Shown in pieces: positions 8,561 to 17,341 of a stretch of 64,000 bases of DNA. Location of the stretch: positions 620,001 to 684,000 of the forward strand of contig NZ_QBKQ01000001.1 of the NCBI RefSeq assembly GCF_003054225.1, written 5' to 3'. A program made the position numbers and the translations under genes. A model generated the notes under the pieces. The model made no database searches. It was not told where the DNA came from and worked only from the letters and a program-made list of their open reading frames with translations. This stretch comes from Christiangramia gaetbulicola. GTDB lineage: Bacteria > Bacteroidota > Bacteroidia > Flavobacteriales > Flavobacteriaceae. Position 1 is the stretch's first letter, and every line of letters starts with the position of its first letter.

Positions 8561-9589
8561 TTAGGACATTTCCCCTCTTAAAGAAGTTTCATAGATCGTC
8601 TTGAACACCTTAGGAGATAAATCTTTCCCCAATAAATACATCAACTTTGATATTGCAGCCTCTGTAGTTATGTCCTTTCCAGACACTACTCCTACCTTCT
8701 TTAAGCCAACACTGGTCTCATATTGCCCCATGGTCACGCTACCTCCAATACACTGGGTTACATTCACTACTCTTAGCCCGTCCTGGATCTTCCTTTTCAA
8801 AATATTCAGGAACCAGGGTGCATTTGGCGCATTACCGCTACCATAGGTTTCAAGGATCACTCCTTTGAGGTTTTCCTTGGAAAGAATATGCTCCACCGTA
8901 CTTTCTGTTATACCGGGAAACATCTTCAAAACAAGCACCTCATTATCGAATCCAGTATGTAATTTAGTCTTTTGTTTTCGGTTTGGCTTCCATAAAGACT
9001 TATAATTTACAGATAAATATACTCCAGACTCCGCCAAAGCAGGATGATTCATGGAAGCAAACGCTTGAAAATGCTCCGCATTTACCTTGGTCGTTCTATT
9101 GGCCCGGTAGAGCTTATATTCAAAATATAAACCCACTTCCGTTATTACAGGCCTGCCATTCTTTTGAAGCCCGGCAATCTGTATACTGGTAATTAAATTT
9201 TCTTTTGCGTCTGTTCTAAGATCTCCAATTGGCAATTGTGAACCCGTAAAAATGATGGGTTTTGTAAGATTTTCGAACATAAAGCTCAAGGCAGATGCCG
9301 TGTAAGACATGGTATCACTTCCATGCAAAACCACAAATCCGTCATAAAGATCATAATGATCGTTGATGGTTTTGGCTATAAGCTCCCAGTAAGCGGGATT
9401 CATATTAGAAGAATCTATAGGATTCTCGAAACTCAAAGTTTCTATTTCATGTTCCAGGATCTTTAATTCCGGAATATTCTGCAAAAGCTCGTCGAAGTTG
9501 AAAGCTTTTAATGCTCCGGAATCATAATCCTTGATCATACCAATGGTACCACCGGTATAAATAAGCAGTATTCTGGAGTTATTCTTCAT
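8561..9589 (-). CDS. ansA: Type I L-asparaginase
   Basis: This 342-residue enzyme hydrolyses asparagine to aspartate and ammonia. The first catalytic threonine lies in YTGGTIGM near residue 12 and the second motif is LHGSDTMSYTASAL. A later GSVTMGQYETS segment is also typical. The N-terminus begins directly with the catalytic strand and there is no signal peptide, so it is the cytoplasmic type I form. It overlaps the end of the acyltransferase gene by 11 bp, indicating co-translation in the tatD-acyltransferase-ansA cluster. Confidence 0.94.
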   Translation of the reverse strand: MKNNSRILLIYTGGTIGMIKDYDSGALKAFNFDELLQNIPELKILEHEIETLSFENPIDSSNMNPAYWELIAKTINDHYDLYDGFVVLHGSDTMSYTASALSFMFENLTKPIIFTGSQLPIGDLRTDAKENLITSIQIAGLQKNGRPVITEVGLYFEYKLYRANRTTKVNAEHFQAFASMNHPALAESGVYLSVNYKSLWKPNRKQKTKLHTGFDNEVLVLKMFPGITESTVEHILSKENLKGVILETYGSGNAPNAPWFLNILKRKIQDGLRVVNVTQCIGGSVTMGQYETSVGLKKVGVVSGKDITTEAAISKLMYLLGKDLSPKVFKTIYETSLRGEMS

Positions 9590-10715
9590 TCAAAGACATT
9601 TTATTGATCACAGGATTCGCATACATTAACAAGTAGCTGTTCAGCGCCAAAGGATTCTTTACATCTACTCTCCTGGCTACACGGCGATCGAATTGTCTTT
9701 TTTCTTTTTCGGTATAGTTATCTTCAAACCTGGTATCGTTCTTTAATAAATCATAGGCGATATAGTTCGCAGGCCAAAGTTTATAATTTCTGTAAATGGC
9801 ATTATCTATTAAAGTAGCAACTTCTTTCAATTGCTCATTAATAGAAAGATCCTTTGCTCTTATAGCATCAAAATCCTCTGAAGTGAGCACCTGCCCTGCG
9901 TTGATCTGGATTCGACCTTTCTGGCCCATCGCGCCTTGCATGATACTATTAAAATCTTCGTTGGCTGTTTTCTTATACTCCTCTTTCATCCTCTTGGCGA
10001 GAACTTCAGGCATCTTCAGCATATCTGTAGGATCCAGCTCATACGAAATCGCAACCGGCACGATCTTCAGCTTGGCGAAATAATCGAGAATATCCATATC
10101 TCCTTTAGCCATTCCCAGCATCTTTAGAACACCTTGCTGAGTAAAGTCATTCCCATCTTTAGTTCTTCCTTCCCTCTGAGCCATCCATACTGAACGTTGT
10201 TCTTCCAGCAAAAGAGTCCTGATATATTCTGAAAGTTTCATAGAACTTTTCAGCATTTCCCGCGGACTCTGGTTACGAAGCACCAGAAAATTCCGGTTCA
10301 ATTTAGACAGAGCCATTAAAAAAGGCTTCTGCACCAGGTTATCACCGATCGCCGAAGCGGTCATTACCAGGTCGTGATTATAAAGATTGTAATTAATCAG
10401 GGAAGTATCGAGAATGATATCCCTGTGATTGGAAATATAAAAATAGGATTCTGAAGGATCCAGCTCATCAAAACCATTATCACTTAAACCTTCGCTTGTT
10501 TTTTCCAGTACCTTTTCAACACTCAGGTAGATCACTTTACTTTGAAAATCTTCAATGGAGTGACATTCCTCAACAATTGCCTGAATATCGCTGAACTTTA
10601 GTTCAGGAAAAGTGAACTGTAGCAAGGCTTTTACCATAGGATGATTCACATACTCCTTCAAGGCCGCATTAACCTCTTCATCCTTATAAAATCTTATATC
10701 ATCAAAATTTCGCAC
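9579..10715 (-). CDS. 1-acyl-glycerol-3-phosphate acyltransferase-like protein
   Basis: A 378-residue protein with the acyltransferase catalytic motif NHRDIILD (HxxxxD type) around residue 95 and a later substrate-binding motif WMAQREGRTKDG. These are block I and block III of the PlsC/GPAT superfamily, which transfer acyl groups to glycerol phosphates. It lacks clear membrane helices, so it may be peripheral. Translation starts at GTG (10715). It lies 49 bp after tatD and overlaps ansA. The acceptor molecule is not known. Confidence 0.8.
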   Translation of the reverse strand: MRNFDDIRFYKDEEVNAALKEYVNHPMVKALLQFTFPELKFSDIQAIVEECHSIEDFQSKVIYLSVEKVLEKTSEGLSDNGFDELDPSESYFYISNHRDIILDTSLINYNLYNHDLVMTASAIGDNLVQKPFLMALSKLNRNFLVLRNQSPREMLKSSMKLSEYIRTLLLEEQRSVWMAQREGRTKDGNDFTQQGVLKMLGMAKGDMDILDYFAKLKIVPVAISYELDPTDMLKMPEVLAKRMKEEYKKTANEDFNSIMQGAMGQKGRIQINAGQVLTSEDFDAIRAKDLSINEQLKEVATLIDNAIYRNYKLWPANYIAYDLLKNDTRFEDNYTEKEKRQFDRRVARRVDVKNPLALNSYLLMYANPVINKMSLNEE

Positions 10716-10764
10716 CTATTCCAAAATTATTTTGACAAATGAACAAAAAATCTCTTTAACAGCT

Positions 10765-11532
10765 TTAAATTCCGAAAACTTCCTTTGAGTTTTTTGTAGT
10801 TATCTCAGCTACTTCTTCAATTGGTAAATCATATAAGGCGGCCAGCTTTTCAACAACTTTTAGAATATATACGGGATCATTTCTTTTTCCGCGGAAAGGC
10901 GCCGGTGCCAGGTAAGGTGAATCTGTTTCCAGAACGATCTCCTCCAATGGGATCTCGCTAATAAATTTATCTACTCCGCCATTCTTAAAAGTAACCACTC
11001 CACCGATTCCCAGTTTCATATTATAAGAAAGCGCTTGTTTGGCCTGTTCCAGGTTTCCGGTGAAACAATGAAAAATACCGAAGAGCTTGTCGTCTTTCAC
11101 CTCTTCCAGCACTTCAAAGATCTCATCAAAGGCATCACGACAATGGATGACTATAGGCAAATCCCTGTCTTTTGCCATCTGGATCTGTCTTTTAAAAGCT
11201 TCCTTCTGAATATCCAGGGTAGATTTATCCCAGTAAAGATCTATCCCGATCTCCCCAACGGCGTAGAATTTTCTTTTATCCAGCTCCTCCTCTACATGTT
11301 TAAGTTCTTCTTCAAAATTCTCCTTTACATGCGTTGGGTGAAGCCCCATCATTAAAAAGACATTATCTGGAAAAGCCTTTTCCAGCTCATACATACTCTG
11401 AGTGGTTTCAGAATCTATGGCCGGGATAAAAAATCTTTTGATATTATTATCTATAGCTTTCTGGATAGCTGCTTTGCGATCCTCATCGAAGGCATCGCTA
11501 TATAAATGTGTATGGGTATCTGTAATTATCAT
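10765..11532 (-). CDS. TatD-family metal-dependent hydrolase (DNase)
   Basis: This 255-residue TIM-barrel protein has the TatD metal ligands: TDTHTHL at the N-terminus, GEIGIDLYWD, VIHCRDA, HCFTG, and the late ETDSPYLAP. TatD proteins are Mg-dependent 3'-5' exonucleases, with roles in DNA repair or tRNA quality control. The length and all motifs are complete. It follows the Rieske gene by 111 bp and precedes the acyltransferase. Confidence 0.93.
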   Translation of the reverse strand: MIITDTHTHLYSDAFDEDRKAAIQKAIDNNIKRFFIPAIDSETTQSMYELEKAFPDNVFLMMGLHPTHVKENFEEELKHVEEELDKRKFYAVGEIGIDLYWDKSTLDIQKEAFKRQIQMAKDRDLPIVIHCRDAFDEIFEVLEEVKDDKLFGIFHCFTGNLEQAKQALSYNMKLGIGGVVTFKNGGVDKFISEIPLEEIVLETDSPYLAPAPFRGKRNDPVYILKVVEKLAALYDLPIEEVAEITTKNSKEVFGI

Positions 11533-11643
11533 AGCTGCAAAAGTAATAGAAGAAAGCAGAATGATAAAACTACCAGGTCCTAAAAACCAATAAGTTCTTT
11601 GCCGGAGATACTCCGGAAAAATCCAACTGGATATTAACCTCTT

Positions 11644-12090
11644 CTAACTTACCGTTGCAGTAATGCTTCCACCACTTATGGAGGTTGAATACACCCTTAA
11701 ACTCCTGGTGGTTCCAGATTCACCCTGAGGACCACGAATTACATCTCCGTCTTCCTCATAACGGGAAAAGTGCAGCTGGCACTCAATATACCCCTCATCT
11801 TCTACCCAAACTAATTGACCACCCTGATGCGGACAAACAGCTTCTGTAGCAACGAAATCGGCCGAAGTATTACCTTCACCAATACGAAAGAACAAAACTC
11901 CGCTGCTAGTAACCTGATCACCTATATCTGCCAGGCTTGATAAGTTCACCGATACCGTGGTTGGCCCACCTCCATTTCCCGGAGGATTGGTAGTTCCACC
12001 ACCATCATCGCTGGAACTACATGCAGATAAGGCACATGCCCCGGAACAGGCTAACAAGACTCCTTTAACCAAAAATTCACCTCTTTTCAT
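11644..12090 (-). CDS. Rieske-type [2Fe-2S] lipoprotein
   Basis: This 148-residue protein starts with a lipoprotein signal (basic MKRGEFLVKG, hydrophobic core, lipobox LSAC), then a Gly/Pro-rich linker, then a Rieske fold. The cluster ligands are visible as CPH at about residue 90 and CQLH about 18 residues later, the CxH...CxxH pattern. It should be a membrane-anchored periplasmic electron carrier. It comes 25 bp after the DUF5777 gene and belongs to one operon with YceI and DUF5777, which suggests a shared redox function in the envelope. Confidence 0.88.
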   Translation of the reverse strand: MKRGEFLVKGVLLACSGACALSACSSSDDGGGTTNPPGNGGGPTTVSVNLSSLADIGDQVTSSGVLFFRIGEGNTSADFVATEAVCPHQGGQLVWVEDEGYIECQLHFSRYEEDGDVIRGPQGESGTTRSLRVYSTSISGGSITATVS

Positions 12091-12115
12091 AATTACGCCT
12101 TTATTAAATCAAAAT

Positions 12116-13024
12116 TCAGTTACTTATTTTCTTTGGACCCAGATTGAAATTTCTCGATATCATAAATCCAAACCTTACTCCACCGTCAGACCAGCTTTTT
12201 GTGGTATTCTGTATGAAATTATTAGCTATTATAGCCTGGGAATTCTGGAAGTTTAACGCAAAAACATGGCCGCCGGTCTCTATTTCCACGCCTACTCCAA
12301 ACGGATTGTAATAATCTGTTTGCAGATCATCTGGCCTGCTTAAACCGTTTACTATGGTATAATCTGCTATAATCGAAATTCTTTTAAAGATCTTTACCCT
12401 TGCACCAAATCCAAGCGCAAAAAGATTTTCTGAATCTTCAAAATCCTGAATTTGAGCTTCAGGCCGTATCAAAAAACCAGGGTTAAGCATCAAAGAAACT
12501 CCCGGACTAAATTTTCTTGCCAGAATCACCTGAAAAAAATGTGAGATCCTATCAGATTCCTTATCAAATTCATTTCTGGAGAAAGGCTCGCGGGTAATCC
12601 AACTGCTCTGGCCGAATAAAGTAACAGAAAGCGGCAACCCATTTTCTTCCTGCCAAAGCAACCTGTACTTCACAAGTCCGCTATAGGATTCATTATACTT
12701 GCTTCGGCCTATTCCAACCGTTAAAGCATCGGTAATTCCATAATCAAACCCCAGATAAAGATCGGTTGCGATATCCAGACCGAATAAAGTATTCGAACCT
12801 CCAAACTCACCGCCAATATCTCCAAACCTATGCCCTACCCAAAAAGCGAGATTCTTCGCCTTTTGAGTCTCATTGGTCTGCAATAGAACAAGTCGCGGAC
12901 TTTTGAATGTAGCCTGAACTTTATAGTCTTTTTCTTCAGAAATATCTGCCATGATACTATCTACATCCTGAGCCTGAATTATAGCGCAGATCAAAAAAAC
13001 CGGAATCAGTAAAATTCTTTTCAT
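12116..13024 (-). CDS. DUF5777-like outer-membrane beta-barrel protein
   Basis: A 302-residue protein with a signal peptide (MKRILLIPVFLICAIIQAQ) and a long series of amphipathic beta strands, consistent with a DUF5777-type barrel. An in-frame extension exists to 13087 but lacks a signal, and the ATG at 13024 overlaps the YceI stop as ATGA, so 13024 is the start. Barrels of this family often sit next to YceI and electron-carrier genes. The substrate is unknown. Confidence 0.78.
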   Translation of the reverse strand: MKRILLIPVFLICAIIQAQDVDSIMADISEEKDYKVQATFKSPRLVLLQTNETQKAKNLAFWVGHRFGDIGGEFGGSNTLFGLDIATDLYLGFDYGITDALTVGIGRSKYNESYSGLVKYRLLWQEENGLPLSVTLFGQSSWITREPFSRNEFDKESDRISHFFQVILARKFSPGVSLMLNPGFLIRPEAQIQDFEDSENLFALGFGARVKIFKRISIIADYTIVNGLSRPDDLQTDYYNPFGVGVEIETGGHVFALNFQNSQAIIANNFIQNTTKSWSDGGVRFGFMISRNFNLGPKKISN

Positions 13025-13578
13025 TGTGTAATAATTTGATAATTGGCATTTACAGTTACCTCTATAACTTCGGCAATATTCTCCCACAGTATCTTGGGGA
13101 TCTTAATATCATGATCTTTACAGGCCACCTCAAATCGGGATTCCAGTGTCAAGGTTTTACCATTATTCTGCATCGTAATGGTCGCGGGAAGTTCCCTTTT
13201 CCTGGAAACGCCATGCACGGTAAAATCTCCTTTGAAAACGATGTTTTGAGGAACTGTCGATTCCAGATCAATGGAACTACTGCTTTCACCTTTAAAACTC
13301 GCTTCCGGAAATTTTTCACTTTCCACATAATTTTCATTAAAATGCTCCTGCATTAAGGACTTTTCAAATTCAAAAGACCTCATCTTTACCTTAAAAGAAA
13401 TAGCTGCATTTTTAGAATTGATAACCGAAATACCTTCTGTAGATACCGCCTCAATATCCTCTACAGGTGCAGATGAAAAAAAACTAATTTTTGCTGAAGT
13501 TGTTTGATAGAATTGGGCATTGATCGAATTAAAATTCGAACATAGAATCGTCAATATTAGAAACAGGGTAAGACGCAT
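13021..13578 (-). CDS. YceI-family secreted lipid-binding protein
   Basis: This 185-residue protein has a signal peptide ending near NSINAQ and a lipocalin-like YceI domain, with the typical segments SFKGE, FKGDFTVHGVSRKRELPATI and HDIKIPKILWENIAEVIEV. YceI proteins bind isoprenoid quinones or amphiphiles in the periplasm. It is first in the YceI-DUF5777-Rieske operon and shares 4 bp (ATGA) with the barrel gene. Confidence 0.9.
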   Translation of the reverse strand: MRLTLFLILTILCSNFNSINAQFYQTTSAKISFFSSAPVEDIEAVSTEGISVINSKNAAISFKVKMRSFEFEKSLMQEHFNENYVESEKFPEASFKGESSSSIDLESTVPQNIVFKGDFTVHGVSRKRELPATITMQNNGKTLTLESRFEVACKDHDIKIPKILWENIAEVIEVTVNANYQIITQ

Positions 13579-13600
13579 ATCAAATATTTACGAAAAAAAT

Positions 13601-13627
13601 AAGGGTATAGTTTTAACCTATACCCTT
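13601..13627 (-). terminator. Rho-independent terminator after the monooxygenase gene
   Basis: A perfect 10-bp stem (AAGGGTATAG with its complement, 7-nt loop) is followed on the minus strand by TATTTTTTT. It ends transcription from 13680-14726 before the YceI operon. Confidence 0.85.
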
Positions 13628-13679
13628 ATAAATTTACACAATATTTGTTAAAATACAGAATTAAACCACACTTATATTA

Positions 13680-14726
13680 TTAATTGCTTCCGTTTTTAAT
13701 AATGTATTCTGAAAGATATTTTGCATCCTTTTTTATTCCGCCTAAAGTAGCAGAGCCCCTGGTATGTAGCCACGGCAATCCAATAAAATAAAGCCCTTCA
13801 ATATTACTAACACCCCGGTAATGCTCGGGATAACCATTCTTGGCCAGCTCCAAACCTTCAATCCAGCTGAAATTGGGCCTGTAACCAGTTGCCCAGATGA
13901 TATTCCTCAGATCCTTGATCTTTTTCTTTTCGGTTACTATTAACTCTCCTTCGGCATTCTTTGTTTTTCCTACCGGCTCCACATTGTCTCTTTCCAGAAT
14001 TTCTTTTACCGGAGTTCCAATCACCGGCTGCCTGGATTTAGAGATCTTTCTCCCCAGCCAGGTATCCCTGCTAAAGCTCAAGAATCCAGATTTTGTGAAC
14101 CACCACCATAAGGTCTTCCCTAATATTTCCTGCGGAAGCACTTTTACATCTGTGGTACCCGAAAAATAAACACCGCGGTCATCCTGAGAAACCTCATCAA
14201 GGATCTGGAATCCGCTATCTCCAGCACCAACTACCATCGCCTTACCTTCCTGAAGTTGATTCGGATTCTTGTAATAATTACTATGTATCTGGAAAATATC
14301 CTCGTCTATCTTTTTAGAAAATGGAGGTGTATAAGGAATATGAAAAGGTCCGGTGGCGATAACCACGTTCCTGGCTTCAAGATCACCCTGCGGACTCTTC
14401 AGAATAAAATGACCGGACTCTTTTGATATATTTTCAATAAGGGTGTTCAGCTGAATTGGAAAATCAAATTCTTCAACGTAATCTTTAAAATATTTTGCAA
14501 CCTCGGTCTTGGAAGGATAATGACCTTTTTCTGCCGGAAACTCCATCCCGGGCATATTATTGAATTCTGAAGGAGTAAACAAAGTTAGCGAATCCCATCT
14601 ATTAAGCCAGGATGCACCAATCTCTGACTCCTTATCCACGACCAGGAAATCTTTCCCCTGCTCTTTAAGATAGTAAGCCATGGCCAAACCGGCCTGTGCA
14701 GCACCTACAATAATAAAATCCAGCAT
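13680..14726 (-). CDS. Flavin-containing monooxygenase-like NAD(P)/FAD oxidoreductase
   Basis: A 348-residue protein with two dinucleotide-binding motifs: an N-terminal FAD site (VGAAQAGLAMAYYL) and a central NADPH site (VGAGDSGFQILDE). ATGYRPNFSW near the end is the conserved ATG motif of the FMO/Baeyer-Villiger superfamily (CzcO-like). It probably oxygenates a small organic or sulfur compound; the substrate is unknown. GTG and ATG codons are adjacent at the start, and the ATG at 14726 is preferred. It lies 59 bp after the DUF456 gene on the same strand. Confidence 0.85.
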   Translation of the reverse strand: MLDFIIVGAAQAGLAMAYYLKEQGKDFLVVDKESEIGASWLNRWDSLTLFTPSEFNNMPGMEFPAEKGHYPSKTEVAKYFKDYVEEFDFPIQLNTLIENISKESGHFILKSPQGDLEARNVVIATGPFHIPYTPPFSKKIDEDIFQIHSNYYKNPNQLQEGKAMVVGAGDSGFQILDEVSQDDRGVYFSGTTDVKVLPQEILGKTLWWWFTKSGFLSFSRDTWLGRKISKSRQPVIGTPVKEILERDNVEPVGKTKNAEGELIVTEKKKIKDLRNIIWATGYRPNFSWIEGLELAKNGYPEHYRGVSNIEGLYFIGLPWLHTRGSATLGGIKKDAKYLSEYIIKNGSN

Positions 14727-14785
14727 CACTTTGATATTTTTCGCAAAAGTAAGGCTAATTAAAGGTTTCTGAAAATTAACAGTCT

Positions 14786-15283
14786 CTAGAAAATGAGTGC
14801 TTTATAGGTCCAGAATTGATAAAGGAAAAGAATAAGAAAGGCGAAGGTCACGATAAACTCCATAAAACTGGAGGCCAGCAAACCCACGAAAGATCCAAAA
14901 GCTGCTTTTCCGGCAGTTCTGGAATCACTTTTATTTATAATCTCACCAATAAATGCTCCAACAAAAGGACCAATTAAAATAGCGAAAGGAATCGGCGCGA
15001 ATATCCCCACGATCAAACCTATAGTGGCTCCTATCATCCCCTTCCTGCTACCACCAAATCTTTTGGTGCCCAGTGCCGGGATTACCAGGTCTAAAACATA
15101 AATTATTATAGTCACGGCCAAAGTTATCGCCAGAAAAAGATAATTCATTTCTATACCGGGGATCAGGTAAAATATTAGCAAACCTATCCAACTTAAAGGC
15201 ACACCGGGAAGTACCGGTAAAAAACTTCCTAATACTCCCAGGATCATAAATGCGCCGGCAACAACTAATAAGATTATTTCCAT
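14786..15283 (-). CDS. DUF456 membrane protein
   Basis: This 165-residue protein has four to five hydrophobic helices and Gly/Pro-rich turns (GSFLPVLPGVPLSWIGLL, GIFAPIPFAILIGPFVGAFIGE) typical of DUF456. The repeated glycine-zipper stretches suggest tight helix packing in the inner membrane. No function is established for the family. It diverges from the blaI-like gene; 107 bp lie between them, including that gene's operators. Confidence 0.85.
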   Translation of the reverse strand: MEIILLVVAGAFMILGVLGSFLPVLPGVPLSWIGLLIFYLIPGIEMNYLFLAITLAVTIIIYVLDLVIPALGTKRFGGSRKGMIGATIGLIVGIFAPIPFAILIGPFVGAFIGEIINKSDSRTAGKAAFGSFVGLLASSFMEFIVTFAFLILFLYQFWTYKALIF

Positions 15284-15329
15284 TTTTCAATTTTGATTAA
15301 CGAATATAATCAACTTCAGAACATTTTTA

Positions 15330-15364
15330 AACTAAAAGATTAGTTCAAACTAAATAATTAGTTT
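15330..15364 (+). promoter_or_regulatory. Double operator for the BlaI-type repressor
   Basis: Two perfect dyads lie 18 bp apart centre to centre: AACTAA-N4-TTAGTT (15330-15345) and AAACTAA-N4-TTAGTTT (15347-15364). The second abuts a near-consensus -7 element (TATATTAG, 15364-15371), 20 nt before the repressor start codon. Paired dyads overlapping the promoter fit autorepression by the downstream BlaI-like protein. The assignment is by position and symmetry. Confidence 0.7.
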
Positions 15365-15390
15365 ATATTAGCAGAAACAAATTCATAAAA

Positions 15391-15756
15391 ATGAAACAAC
15401 TCACCAAAGCAGAAGAAGAGATCATGCAGATCTTATGGGAGCTTAAAGAAGCGAATGTTGCGGGAATTATAGAACATATGCCCGAGCCAAAACCTGCTTA
15501 CAACACGGTTTCTACCATTGTGAGGATACTGGAGAGCAAGGGATTTGTAGATCATCGCCAGAAGGGAAAGGGATATATCTATTTCCCTAAACTTGAAAAA
15601 GAGACCTACAGCAACCAAAGCATCAATCAATTGATGAACAACTACTTCAATGGTTCGTTTAAAAGTATGGTTTCATTTTTTATGAAGAAGAACGATCTAA
15701 GTACGCAGGAGCTGGAAAAGATCTTAAAGGAGATCGATAAAGAAAAAGATAAGTGA
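15391..15756 (+). CDS. BlaI/MecI/CopY-family transcriptional repressor
   Basis: This 121-residue winged-helix protein begins LTKAEEEIMQILWELKEANV, the standard BlaI N-terminus, with a recognition-helix region PAYNTVSTIVRILESKGFVDH and a C-terminal dimerisation helix pair. Repressors of this family are inactivated when a partner M56 membrane peptidase cleaves them. The partner gene starts within its stop codon (TGATG). No beta-lactamase gene is nearby, so the controlled signal is probably not antibiotic resistance. Confidence 0.92.
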   Translation: MKQLTKAEEEIMQILWELKEANVAGIIEHMPEPKPAYNTVSTIVRILESKGFVDHRQKGKGYIYFPKLEKETYSNQSINQLMNNYFNGSFKSMVSFFMKKNDLSTQELEKILKEIDKEKDK

Positions 15757-17324
15757 TGTATACATATATAATAGAAGTCATATTATTTCAGCTGGGATTT
15801 TTACTCGTTTTCGAGATTTTCCTGAAAAATGAAACTTTTTTCAATTACAACCGGCTTTATTTACTGGCTACTCCAGTTCTGGCATTTCTCATCCCCTTTT
15901 TGAAACTGGAATTTCTGGTAGAAGCCGTACCCCAGAACACCGGCATCTTGTTGCCTGAAGTATTTATAGGTAATAAACCTGCTACTGAAATTGGCACTGA
16001 GACCGCTGCGAAAGCAAACTCCGGAATGGAGATAAACTGGTGGCTTCTTAGCTACCTGGTTGGATTCGCAGTGAGCTTCTTCCTTTTCCTGAAAAAATAT
16101 CATAGCCTGAACCGGCTTTTCCGATTCAGAAAAATTACCGAAGAGAAGGATTTTAAGATCATCGAAGTACCAAATTCTAATATCGCCTGTACGTTTTTCT
16201 ATACCATTTTCCTAGGAGATCAGCTTTCTGAAAATGAGAAAAACCAGATCCTTTCTCATGAACTGGTACATGTAAAACACAAACACAGCCTGGATCTCAT
16301 CTTTTTTGAGATCATGAAGATCATCTTCTGGTTTAACCCGCTTGTCTATATCTACCAGTCACGCATCGCCGGGCTGCACGAGTTCATCGCAGATGATGAA
16401 GTGGTGAAGACCACCGACAAGCAATCATATTATCAGCAGTTGCTGAATACCGTTTTCAGCACTCAGAATATTTCATTTATCAATCAATTTTTTAATCATT
16501 CATTAATCAAAAAACGAATACTCATGTTACAGAAAAACAAATCATCAAAACTATCGAAATTCAAGTTCCTTCTAATTGTTCCGTTAATGCTGAGCATGCT
16601 TACTTATGTGGCCTGTTCAGATGAACTGAAAAATGATGATTTAGATTCTTCATTATCTCAATACAGTTACACCCTGGATAAAGGGGAAGAAATGTCCCCG
16701 TCTAAACAACGAGTTCATGAGAAATATGAAGATTTCCTTTTTAAAAATCCCGATTATGTGAGTTGGGCAACTATTGACTATGAAGGAGATAAAATTAATT
16801 ACTCGGTTCATTCAAGATCTGAAGAAGTTCCGGAAGGATATGAAAAAATGGAAGTATCTAAAAAGAATGGCCAGGAATATACTATGTATATGAACCTATA
16901 TGCTCCTGAAAAAAACAATATTCAGCAAGAAGGAAAACCTGACAATAGCATGTATGACGGTAAATCTGAAGTGCCTTTTGCTGTAATAGACGAAGTACCG
17001 GCATTTCAAGAATGTGACCAATGGGTTGACGATGCGAGAAGAAATTGTACTTCTAAAGAAATCTCCCTTTTTGTCAATAAAAATTTCGATACCTCTCTTG
17101 GAGAAAAATTAGGTCTTACCGGAGTTAACCGGGTGATTGTAATGTTCAGAATAGATGAAACCGGAAAAATCGTAGATATAAAAGCAAGAGCTGACCATCC
17201 TGAACTAGAAGAAGAAGCTAAACGGGTTATCGCCAAAATCCCCGATATGATTCCGGGAAAACAAAACGGTAGACCGGTTAGTGTGATGTATACTTTACCA
17301 ATTGCCTTTCAGGTAGCTGAATAA
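15756..17324 (+). CDS. M56 (BlaR1-type) membrane metallopeptidase fused to a TonB-C-like domain
   Basis: A 522-residue membrane protein. Helices lie near residues 3-20, 35-50 and 90-110; the zinc site HELVHVKHKH begins at about residue 168, and another helix (FKFLLIVPLMLSMLTYV) at about 270-287. After an acidic linker, residues about 407-522 form a TonB C-terminal-like domain (VIMFRIDETGKIVDIKAR type), placed in the periplasm instead of the penicillin-binding sensor of BlaR1. It should sense an envelope signal and cleave the repressor. A GTG lies 3 bp upstream; the ATG overlapping the blaI stop is preferred. A cysteine pair (C-x10-C) precedes the TonB fold and recurs in two neighbours. Confidence 0.88.
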   Translation: MYTYIIEVILFQLGFLLVFEIFLKNETFFNYNRLYLLATPVLAFLIPFLKLEFLVEAVPQNTGILLPEVFIGNKPATEIGTETAAKANSGMEINWWLLSYLVGFAVSFFLFLKKYHSLNRLFRFRKITEEKDFKIIEVPNSNIACTFFYTIFLGDQLSENEKNQILSHELVHVKHKHSLDLIFFEIMKIIFWFNPLVYIYQSRIAGLHEFIADDEVVKTTDKQSYYQQLLNTVFSTQNISFINQFFNHSLIKKRILMLQKNKSSKLSKFKFLLIVPLMLSMLTYVACSDELKNDDLDSSLSQYSYTLDKGEEMSPSKQRVHEKYEDFLFKNPDYVSWATIDYEGDKINYSVHSRSEEVPEGYEKMEVSKKNGQEYTMYMNLYAPEKNNIQQEGKPDNSMYDGKSEVPFAVIDEVPAFQECDQWVDDARRNCTSKEISLFVNKNFDTSLGEKLGLTGVNRVIVMFRIDETGKIVDIKARADHPELEEEAKRVIAKIPDMIPGKQNGRPVSVMYTLPIAFQVAE

Positions 17325-17341
17325 TCTTAAAAAATCTTATT

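Noticed and set aside
15391-17324. BlaI/BlaR1 genes as a beta-lactam resistance system
   Set aside because: The peptidase lacks a penicillin-binding sensor domain and no beta-lactamase gene is nearby.
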